This document shows positions 1 to 4,495 of a stretch of 7,106 nt of DNA, piece after piece. The number at the start of each line of letters is the position of its first letter. The stretch's first letter is position 1. The position numbers were made by a program, and so were the translations under genes. The stretch is taken from NCBI GenBank assembly GCA_025362825.1, contig JANYFF010000309.1, positions 1 through 7,106 of the forward strand, written 5' to 3'. This DNA comes from Polaromonas sp. (GTDB taxonomy: Bacteria; Pseudomonadota; Gammaproteobacteria; Burkholderiales; Burkholderiaceae_C). The notes below the pieces were generated by a model. That model was not told the origin of the DNA. It worked only from the letters and a program-made list of their open reading frames with translations, and searched no databases.

Positions 1-249
1 ATAGGCGACCACTTGGCCCGGTCCGTGGTAGGTGACCTGGCCGCCGCGGTTGGCTGCGATCACCGGGATGTCGCCGGGGTTCAGCACATGCTCAGGTTTA
101 CCCGCGAGGCCTTGCGTAAAGACGGCTGGATGCTCGCACAACCATAGTTGGTCAAGCGTTCCCGACTCGCGGGAACGGGTGAATTCCTGCATCGCATGGT
201 AGGTGGACAGATAGTCCACCTGGCCCAGGGCGCGTATCTCGATCGTCAA
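1..249 (-). CDS. lipB: Octanoyltransferase LipB, N-terminal part (cut by window edge)
   Basis: LipB transfers the octanoyl group from octanoyl-acyl carrier protein to a lysine of lipoate-dependent enzymes (E2 subunits, GcvH), the first step of cytoplasmic protein lipoylation. Eighty-three codons are visible on the minus strand. They include 'LWLCEHPAVFTQGLAG' (about residues 35-50) and the family hallmark 'RGGQVTYHGPGQ' (about 68-79), which align closely with E. coli LipB. The catalytic Cys/Lys half lies beyond the window. I chose the TTG at 249-247. There is no in-frame ATG, GTG or TTG between it and the upstream in-frame TGA at 306-304, and the first downstream ATG (codon 20) would remove conserved residues. 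No clear Shine-Dalgarno is present. The TTG sits 5 nt after the stop of the upstream YbeD-family gene, so translation is probably coupled. Family assignment is secure; the exact start is likely but not proven. Confidence 0.95.
   Translation of the reverse strand, partial: MTIEIRALGQVDYLSTYHAMQEFTRSRESGTLDQLWLCEHPAVFTQGLAGKPEHVLNPGDIPVIAANRGGQVTYHGPGQVVAY
157..177. repeat. Perfect 8-bp inverted repeat, 5-nt loop, inside lipB
   Basis: CGTTCCCG (157-164) and CGGGAACG (170-177) are exact reverse complements separated by 5 nt. The repeat lies within about lipB codons 25-31, so lipB mRNA could fold into a GC-rich hairpin here. It is not followed by a T-run on either strand, so it is not an intrinsic terminator. 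Function is unknown and chance is possible. Confidence 0.6.
201..221. repeat. Second perfect 8-bp inverted repeat, 5-nt loop, at the lipB 5' end
   Basis: AGGTGGAC (201-208) and GTCCACCT (214-221) pair perfectly around a 5-nt loop, within about lipB codons 10-17. The geometry matches the repeat at 157-177 but the sequence differs, so it is not a copy of it. In the mRNA this hairpin would begin about 28 nt after the TTG start, where structure could affect early elongation or reinitiation. Confidence 0.6.
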
Positions 250-254
250 TCTGG

Positions 255-524
255 CTACAACACAACCTTGACCATCGGATGCGTAGACAAGGTCCGATAT
301 AACTCATCGAGTTGTTCGCGGCTTGTTGCGGTGATGGTGACCGTCACGCCCAGGTATTTACCACCCTTGCTTTCGCGCAACTCGATCGTAGCGGCGTCGA
401 ACGCGGGATCGAACTGGCGTGCGATTTCGGTCACGGCATGGACAAAACCATCGGCATGGGTTCCCATCACCTTGATCGGAAATTGGGAGGGGTAAACGAT
501 CAACGATTCAATGGACGTAGACAT
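255..524 (-). CDS. YbeD-family (DUF493) small regulatory-fold protein
   Basis: An 89-residue protein of the UPF0250/YbeD family. Family members are short proteins with an ACT-like alpha/beta fold, usually encoded next to lipB. A regulatory link to lipoate or amino-acid metabolism has been suggested but is not established. Recognisable segments are 'YPSQFPIKVMG' (residues 11-21), 'ESKGGKYLGVTVTITATSRE' (51-70) and the C-terminus 'HPMVKVVL', which match E. coli YbeD in pattern and length (87 aa). The frame is open far upstream, but that extension is Arg/Pro/Cys-rich and overlaps the end of dat. I chose the ATG at 524-522 because it gives the family length and N-terminus. The Shine-Dalgarno is weak. 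The gene lies 55 nt downstream of dat and 5 nt upstream of lipB, so the three probably form one operon. Confidence 0.93.
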   Translation of the reverse strand: MSTSIESLIVYPSQFPIKVMGTHADGFVHAVTEIARQFDPAFDAATIELRESKGGKYLGVTVTITATSREQLDELYRTLSTHPMVKVVL

Positions 525-579
525 GGGTGCTTGACAAATTATGCGAAGGCAAGGGCCCCGGCAAGGTGAAAGCCTTGGC

Positions 580-1482
580 TCATTCAGCGGACGCCAGTTT
601 GGCATTCTGATAGGCCGCATACAAGCGGGCGTAAATCGGACCCGGCCGGCCGCTGTGCGTCGGGTAGCCGACCCGCTGGCCGTCCAGCGTGGTGACGGCC
701 AGCACCTCCTTGGTGGCGCTGGACAACAAAAGCTCATCGGCACTAAAAACCTCTTTCCGGTGGATGCGGCGCAACTCGAAGGGGATACCGACGTCGTGGC
801 AGATATCGTTGATCAGCCCATAACGGATGCCTTCGAGCACCAGGTTGTCTGTGGGGACGCCCATCAGTTTTCCGTCTTTCACTACCCACACATTGCTGGA
901 GGCGGCCTCGCTCAGGAGCCCGTCGCGGAACATCACGGTTTCTGTTGCGCCGGCATCGAAACTGATCTGGCGCGCAAAAACCGCGCCCAGCAAGCTGGTG
1001 CTTTTGATGTGCGCCTTTTCCCATCGAAAATCATCTGCGGTGACACATGCCACACCTTTCGTCCTTTGTTCCACGCTGGGAGCGTGCAGAATGTTGACCA
1101 TCGCGAAAACCGTGGGGGTGATACCGGTCGGCATGACGTGGTCTCGCAAGGCGACGCCGCGTGTAATCTGGATATAAATCAACTGGTCGCTTTCAATCGC
1201 TGGCACTCCGCTGGATTCGGCCTGCAAAAGGATCAGCTTGTGCACCATTTCCGCCCATTGAGTGCGCGAATACGGGTTGTGGATGCGCAGTTCGCCGAGG
1301 CTTCGTTCAAGGCGAGCCATATGCGGGATGAAGCGGAACGGCCGGCCTGCGTAGACGGGCACCACCTCGTAAATGCCGTCGCCAAATATGAAGCCGCGAT
1401 CCAGCACGCTGACCTTGGCCTGGCTGAGAGGGGTGTAGGCACCATTGAGGAAGCAGAGCGTCTCGGGAAGGGAAACTGTCAT
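580..1482 (-). CDS. dat: D-amino-acid (D-alanine) aminotransferase, PLP fold-type IV
   Basis: A 300-residue class IV aminotransferase. D-AATs interconvert D-alanine + 2-oxoglutarate and pyruvate + D-glutamate in the cytoplasm, supplying D-amino acids for peptidoglycan or allowing their breakdown. The Bacillus D-AAT active-site set appears intact: Tyr38 in 'DRGFIFGDGIYEV', Arg113 and His115 in 'ALRDH' (the carboxylate trap that separates D-AATs from branched-chain and aminodeoxychorismate relatives), Schiff-base Lys160 in 'KAHIKSTSLLG', and Glu192 in 'SEAASSNVW'. Length is normal and no truncation is seen. The ATG at 1482-1480 gives the usual N-terminus but has no Shine-Dalgarno. A GATAAT hexamer is placed so that transcription might begin at the ATG itself. 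It is first in a leftward operon with the YbeD-family gene and lipB, and divergent from atp. Real substrate range cannot be read from sequence. Confidence 0.92.
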   Translation of the reverse strand: MTVSLPETLCFLNGAYTPLSQAKVSVLDRGFIFGDGIYEVVPVYAGRPFRFIPHMARLERSLGELRIHNPYSRTQWAEMVHKLILLQAESSGVPAIESDQLIYIQITRGVALRDHVMPTGITPTVFAMVNILHAPSVEQRTKGVACVTADDFRWEKAHIKSTSLLGAVFARQISFDAGATETVMFRDGLLSEAASSNVWVVKDGKLMGVPTDNLVLEGIRYGLINDICHDVGIPFELRRIHRKEVFSADELLLSSATKEVLAVTTLDGQRVGYPTHSGRPGPIYARLYAAYQNAKLASAE

Positions 1483-1489
1483 AGCTGTG

Positions 1490-1495
1490 ATTATC
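1490..1495 (-). promoter_or_regulatory. Possible -10 element for the dat-ybeD-lipB operon
   Basis: GATAAT on the minus strand differs from TATAAT at one base. It ends 7 nt before the A of the dat ATG, so a standard initiation distance would put the transcript start at or next to the start codon (leaderless mRNA). No convincing -35 hexamer is seen at 15-18 bp spacing. Together with the missing Shine-Dalgarno this is suggestive only. Confidence 0.3.
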
Positions 1496-1567
1496 TGCGC
1501 GGCTGGGTGACATGGCGGTGTCGCAACAACTGCATGTGGCGTTACCGGAAAAGTGAAATTTATTGCA

Positions 1568-1573
1568 TATAAT
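1568..1573 (+). promoter_or_regulatory. Probable -10 box of the atp operon promoter
   Basis: A perfect TATAAT lies in an AT-rich patch of an otherwise GC-rich divergent intergenic region, 58-63 bp before the likely atpI translation start. The -35 region at 17-bp spacing (1545-1550, CCGGAA) is poor; TTACCG at 1542-1547 would need a 20-bp spacer. An upstream TG is offset by one base from the extended -10 position. Initiation would fall near 1580, leaving a leader of roughly 50 nt. Confidence 0.5.
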
Positions 1574-1618
1574 CAAAGGCTTTGCTGACTCTGTGGTGCG
1601 ACTGCAGGGGCGCAATCT

Positions 1619-1624
1619 GGAAGG
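1619..1624 (+). promoter_or_regulatory. Shine-Dalgarno-like GGAAGG upstream of the atpI frame
   Basis: GGAAGG is the best ribosome-binding match in the atpI leader. It sits 6 nt before an ATT codon (1631) and 3 nt before an ACG codon (1628), both in the atpI frame. It is about 100 nt from the first canonical in-frame start (GTG 1724). This supports translation beginning near 1630 despite the absence of ATG, GTG or TTG there. Confidence 0.4.
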
Positions 1625-1630
1625 TCCACG

Positions 1631-1723
1631 ATTACCCCGGCAAACCATGAAGAAGCAGACGAGCCCGTATTCAAGCCGCTGACCGCCGCCGAGGCAAAAG
1701 CGTTACGGCTGAAGAATCCGCCG
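1631..1723 (+). other. atpI: Conserved N-terminal extension of AtpI lacking a canonical start codon
   Basis: The atpI frame stays open from 1589 to the GTG at 1724. From 1631 it encodes 31 residues including 'DEPVFKPLTAAEAKALRLKN', which resembles the hydrophilic N-terminus of Burkholderiales AtpI (acidic, then 'FKPLT.eEA..lr..NP'). This suggests the stretch is translated. No ATG, GTG or TTG occurs in frame here. The options are an ATT start at 1631 behind GGAAGG, an ACG start at 1628, or a one-base loss after the out-of-frame ATG at 1647-1649 (an inserted G would read M-E-E-A-D-E-P). A sequencing error is also possible. Confidence 0.6.
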
Positions 1724-2098
1724 GTGTCGCCTTGGCGTGTAGTAGCGGGACAAGTGGGGGTGGGTGTACTGGCGGCCTTGGTCGCCTGGGGTGTGACAGG
1801 ACGACGCAATGTAGGCTTGTCCGTTGCCTACGGCGCGCTGGCGGTGGTTATGCCCGCAGCCCTGTTTGCGCGAGGAATGATGGGGCGGTTTTCCTCCCTG
1901 AATCCAGCTACTGCGGCGGTGGGGTTCTTCGTCTGGGAAATCGTCAAGATTGCGGTGTCTGTGACTTTGCTGGCATTAGCGCCCAGAATGGTTCCCGGTC
2001 TCAGCTGGCTGGCTATGCTGATTGGTCTGATAGTGACGATGAAGGTCTATTGGGTAGCGTTGTTGCTTGTGCCCAAAAGTGTGAAACGAAAAGAGTAA
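1724..2098 (+). CDS. atpI: ATP synthase subunit I (AtpI), conservative start
   Basis: AtpI is a small inner-membrane accessory protein, first gene of many atp operons. It is linked to assembly or stability of the c-ring and is not a subunit of the finished enzyme. The 124 residues given start at the only canonical in-frame codon (GTG). They contain four hydrophobic segments at about 6-26, 30-50, 64-86 and 92-116, with family-like 'SVAYGALAVVMPAALFARG' (33-51) and 'VGFFVWEIVKI' (66-76). The C-terminus is basic (KSVKRKE). GTG 1724 has only a weak GAAG-type ribosome site. The frame continues upstream with conserved sequence, so the true protein is probably about 155 residues (see 1631-1723). The stop is 12 nt before atpB. 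The family call is firm; the start is doubtful. Confidence 0.88.
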   Translation: MSPWRVVAGQVGVGVLAALVAWGVTGRRNVGLSVAYGALAVVMPAALFARGMMGRFSSLNPATAAVGFFVWEIVKIAVSVTLLALAPRMVPGLSWLAMLIGLIVTMKVYWVALLLVPKSVKRKE

Positions 2099-2110
2099 AC
2101 GGATAAACCG

Positions 2111-2968
2111 ATGGCTTCTGAAAACGGACTTACCGCTGGCGAATACATCATTCACCACCTGACGCATTTGCAGAATGCAAAGCCCAAGGCGGTTGTTGAT
2201 TTCTCGGTGTTCAGTTATGACTCCCTGTTTTTTTCCACGCTGCTGGGTGTGGTTGGTTGCTGGTTGTTGTGGTTGGGTGCTCGCAAGGCCACGGCAGGCG
2301 TGCCCGGGCGTTTTCAAGCGGCGGTGGAAATGCTGGTGGAGATGGTCGACGCACAGGCCAAGGGCATCGTCAACAACGCCGAGAGTCGTAAATTTATTGC
2401 GCCGTTGGCCTTGACTATTTTTGTTTGGATATTCCTGCTCAATGCAATGGACTTGCTGCCGGTGGACTTGCTCCCCTTTCTGTGGGAGAAGGTGTACTCT
2501 GCGGCGGGTCACGACTCGCAGCATGCGTATCTGCGCGTGGTTCCTACGGCCGACCTGTCCATCACCATGGGTCTCTCGGTGGCTGTGTTTTTGATTTGCC
2601 TTTTTTACAACGTGAAGATCAAGGGCTTCGGTGGTTGGGTGCACGAATTGTTTACGGCGCCCTTTGGCAACCACTGGGCGTTGTATCCCTTCAACTTCGC
2701 CATGCAGATCATTGAATTCATCGCCAAGACGGTGTCGCATGGCATGCGTTTGTTCGGCAACATGTATGCGGGCGAGCTGATCTTTTTACTGATCGCGCTG
2801 ATGGGGGGTGCGTGGTCGTTGTCCGCTACCGGCGTCGGCCTGGCGATCGGACACATCATTGCGGGCACAGTCTGGTCGATTTTTCACATACTGATCATTA
2901 CTTTGCAGGCATTCGTGTTCATGATGCTGGCGCTGGTCTATCTGGGTCAGGCGCACGACCATCACTGA
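2111..2968 (+). CDS. atpB: ATP synthase Fo subunit a
   Basis: Subunit a (285 residues) forms the two proton half-channels against the c-ring in the inner membrane. The key helix is intact: 'GMRLFGNMYAGE' carries the essential Arg213 (E. coli R210), Asn217 and Glu222 (E. coli E219). 'HILIITLQAF' carries His259 and Gln266 (E. coli H245 and Q252). Other hydrophobic spans lie at about 37-57, 97-117, 148-167, 222-236 and 241-258. A polar stretch at about 125-141 makes the protein somewhat longer than E. coli subunit a (271 aa). The His-rich tail 'AHDHH' is unremarkable. The ATG lies 12 nt after the atpI stop, with only weak Shine-Dalgarno-like sequence (AAGAG, GGA) upstream. Retained Arg and Gln indicate a working proton channel. 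Confidence 0.98.
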   Translation: MASENGLTAGEYIIHHLTHLQNAKPKAVVDFSVFSYDSLFFSTLLGVVGCWLLWLGARKATAGVPGRFQAAVEMLVEMVDAQAKGIVNNAESRKFIAPLALTIFVWIFLLNAMDLLPVDLLPFLWEKVYSAAGHDSQHAYLRVVPTADLSITMGLSVAVFLICLFYNVKIKGFGGWVHELFTAPFGNHWALYPFNFAMQIIEFIAKTVSHGMRLFGNMYAGELIFLLIALMGGAWSLSATGVGLAIGHIIAGTVWSIFHILIITLQAFVFMMLALVYLGQAHDHH

Positions 2969-2980
2969 GCATTTGTAGCG

Positions 2981-3022
2981 TTTCGTTCTTGTTTTCGTTT
3001 TTTAACCAAAGTCCCTAAGGAG
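2981..3022 (+). promoter_or_regulatory. U-rich leader plus strong Shine-Dalgarno of atpE
   Basis: Positions 2981-3003 are 17/23 T, followed by TAAGGAG (SD core AAGGAG 3017-3022) 5 nt before the atpE ATG. The E. coli atpE initiation region likewise combines a U/A-rich upstream enhancer with a good SD, giving the extra c-subunit synthesis needed for the ring. No GC-rich stem precedes the T tract, so it is not an intrinsic terminator. The enhancer role is inferred. Confidence 0.5.
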
Positions 3023-3027
3023 TCATC

Positions 3028-3291
3028 ATGGAAGTTATTAGTTTTGTTGCATTGGCCGCCGGTCTGATCATTGGTCTGGGCGCGTTCGGCGCTTGCGTGG
3101 GCATCGGCATCATGGGCAGCAAATATCTGGAATCTGCCGCTCGGCAACCTGAGTTGATGGGGGAGCTGCAAACCAAAATGTTCTTGCTGGTCGGTTTGAT
3201 TGATGCGTCTTTCATTATCGGAACCGGTGTTGCCTTGTGGTTCGCCACAGCCAATCCTTTCCTGGCGCAAATCGCCAGTCTGCCGAAATAA
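3028..3291 (+). CDS. atpE: ATP synthase Fo subunit c
   Basis: Subunit c (87 residues) is the hairpin membrane protein whose ring rotates as protons bind and leave. Helix 1 (about 4-30) has the Gly-rich packing pattern 'GLGAFGACVGIGIMG'. The polar loop 'ARQPEL' (38-43) contains the Arg-Gln-Pro that contacts F1. Helix 2 (about 51-77) carries the proton-binding Asp59 in 'GLIDASF' (E. coli D61). The Na+-type Gln and Glu-Ser pair is absent, so proton coupling is expected. The start is supported by AAGGAG 5 nt upstream, the strongest ribosome site in the window, as fits a subunit made in several copies per complex. It is separated from atpB by 59 nt and from atpF by 114 nt. Confidence 0.98.
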   Translation: MEVISFVALAAGLIIGLGAFGACVGIGIMGSKYLESAARQPELMGELQTKMFLLVGLIDASFIIGTGVALWFATANPFLAQIASLPK

Positions 3292-3393
3292 GTTTGCGTC
3301 TGCATCCCATCACTCCTTCGGGCGTGTGTAGGCGGCGACTTCACGGCCCCGGCTCCCTGCTGCTTGACGGCAAAGTCTGGCTTCCAACTGACT

Positions 3394-3398
3394 GAGGA
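3394..3398 (+). promoter_or_regulatory. Shine-Dalgarno GAGGA fixing the atpF GTG start
   Basis: GAGGA ends 7 nt before the GTG at 3406, ideal spacing. It decides against the longer open frame from TTG 3364, whose first 14 residues are not part of the usual family N-terminus. Confidence 0.8.
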
Positions 3399-3405
3399 TG
3401 AAAAA

Positions 3406-3876
3406 GTGAGCATCACCGGTACCCTGATAGTTCAGATGATCGTGTTCCTGATCCTTGTCGGATTCACGATGAAATTTGTATGGCCGCCGATCGCGACAGC
3501 GCTGGACGCGCGCGCCAGCAAGATTGCGGAGGGCCTCGCAGCCGCCGACAAAGCCAAGTCCGAGCTGTCCGCCGCCAATCAGCGCGTCGAACAGGAGCTG
3601 GCCAAGTCGCGCACCGAGACCACGGCCCGCATGGCGGACGCGGAGCGTCGCGCACAGGTCATCATCGAAGAAGCCAAGATTCGCGCAATAGAAGAAGGCA
3701 ACAAGATCGTGGCTGCGGCCCGCGTGGACGCAGACCAGCAGACCGTGAAGGCGCGTGAGGCCTTGCGCGAAGAGGTCGCGGCACTTGCGGTCAGGGGTGC
3801 GGAGCAAATTCTTCGCAAGGAAGTCAATGCGGGCGTGCACTCCGAGTTGCTTTCGCGTCTGAAGACAGAGTTTTAA
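3406..3876 (+). CDS. atpF: ATP synthase Fo subunit b
   Basis: Subunit b (156 residues, the common proteobacterial length) is the peripheral stalk dimer linking membrane Fo to delta/alpha. One N-terminal membrane span (about 5-27, 'TLIVQMIVFLILVGFTMKFV') is followed by 'WPPIATALDARASKIAEGL', then a long charged coiled coil rich in Ala, Glu, Lys and Arg (about 32-120). The delta-binding C-terminus is 'GAEQILRKEVNAGVHSELL'. I chose GTG 3406 because the next residues 'SITGTLIVQM' match the family start and GAGGA precedes it. The 114-nt gap after atpE holds no other gene that I can see. The stop TAA overlaps the atpH ribosome site by one base, so translation is probably coupled. Confidence 0.96.
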   Translation: MSITGTLIVQMIVFLILVGFTMKFVWPPIATALDARASKIAEGLAAADKAKSELSAANQRVEQELAKSRTETTARMADAERRAQVIIEEAKIRAIEEGNKIVAAARVDADQQTVKAREALREEVAALAVRGAEQILRKEVNAGVHSELLSRLKTEF

Positions 3877-3885
3877 GAGGACAAC

Positions 3886-4416
3886 ATGGCCGAACTCGCC
3901 ACCCTTGCACGCCCTTACGCGGAAGCCTTGTTCAAGTCGGGGCAGGATCCCGCGAGCGATGCGTCCGCCTGGCTCGAACAGTTTGCCGCAATTGCTGGTG
4001 ATATTCAGTTATTGCAGTTTGCGGACAATCCCAAAGTTACCGCTGCACAGGTATTCGATTTGGTGCGCTCCGTGGTCGAGGGTGAGGTGCCAGACGTGGG
4101 CTGGAACTTCCTGCGCGTCGTGATCGACAATGGCCGACTTGCCGTACTGCCGGAGATCGCGTCCCAGTACCGGGTCTTGCGCAATGCCAGCGGGGGCTCG
4201 GCCGATGCGGTCGTGTACAGCGCGTTTCCAATCGACGGTGCGGAATTGGTTGATCTCGGCGCCACACTTGAAAAGCGTTTTGGCCGCAGGCTCAACTTGA
4301 AAGTCGAGCTAGAGCCTGGGCTGATTGGCGGCGTGCGTGTGGCAGTGGGTGACGAGGTGCTGGACACCTCGGTCAAGGCCCGTCTGCAGCAAATGAGAGC
4401 GGCCTTGACGGCGTAG
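3886..4416 (+). CDS. atpH: ATP synthase F1 subunit delta
   Basis: Subunit delta (176 residues, usual length about 178) caps the alpha3beta3 head and binds the b dimer, completing the stator. The N-terminal helical domain starts 'LARPYAEALFKSG' (7-19). The C-terminal domain has the family signature 'PGLIGGVRVAVGDEVLDTSV' (144-163), close to the canonical 'LIGG..i..gd.viD.S' pattern. The ATG follows AGAGGA by 4 nt and lies 9 nt after the atpF stop. A 79-nt spacer follows before atpA. A perfect 7-bp inverted repeat lies in the signature region (4353-4371). Confidence 0.97.
   Translation: MAELATLARPYAEALFKSGQDPASDASAWLEQFAAIAGDIQLLQFADNPKVTAAQVFDLVRSVVEGEVPDVGWNFLRVVIDNGRLAVLPEIASQYRVLRNASGGSADAVVYSAFPIDGAELVDLGATLEKRFGRRLNLKVELEPGLIGGVRVAVGDEVLDTSVKARLQQMRAALTA
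4353..4371. repeat. 7-bp perfect inverted repeat in atpH
   Basis: CGAGGTG (4353-4359) and CACCTCG (4365-4371) pair around a 5-nt loop, in codons for the conserved 'GDEVLDTS' stretch. It lies 45 nt before the atpH stop, with no T-run after it. It may be a by-product of conserved codons. Confidence 0.4.
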
Positions 4417-4495
4417 TGCTGTCAGGCTTCGAAGGTTATTCGCTTGTGCATGTTGCCCAGGCGTGGAAAATTTAAAGAAAGTGAAGGAACGAGTC

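Noticed and set aside
148..495. 115-codon plus-strand frame over lipB and the YbeD-family gene
   Set aside because: It overlaps two recognised minus-strand genes. The product has no recognisable motif.
562..577. CAAGG/CCTTG hairpin between dat and the YbeD-family gene as a terminator
   Set aside because: The arms are only 5 bp with a 6-nt loop and no T-run follows on the minus strand. The genes look co-transcribed.
525..743. Longer start for the YbeD-family protein (ATG at 743)
   Set aside because: The extra 73 residues overlap dat, are Arg/Pro/Cys-rich and are absent from the family. ATG 524 gives the normal 89-residue protein.
541..1572. 343-codon open frame on the plus strand opposite dat
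   Set aside because: It is antisense to a gene with an intact catalytic signature. Its translation is low-complexity, His/Arg/Gln-rich and resembles no family I know. Such shadows are expected in GC-rich coding DNA.
1647..1682. Short ORF from ATG 1647 (11 codons) as a leader peptide
   Set aside because: It has no good ribosome site and no regulatory amino-acid run. It is better explained as a chance frame, or as the relic of the true atpI start.
1976..2740. 254-codon minus-strand frame opposite atpI/atpB
   Set aside because: It is antisense to clear AtpB sequence, very rich in His/Gln/Arg, has no domain signature and no ribosome site.
2981..3003. T-rich tract as an intrinsic terminator after atpB
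   Set aside because: No GC-rich hairpin precedes it, and the atp genes continue in the same direction with a strong ribosome site immediately after.
3364..3405. TTG start for atpF
   Set aside because: The 14 added residues are not in the family. GTG 3406 has GAGGA at ideal spacing and the standard N-terminus.
4463..4495. GTG start for atpA
   Set aside because: It would add 11 residues before the canonical 'MQLNPAEIS'. ATG 4496 has AAGGA 7 nt upstream.
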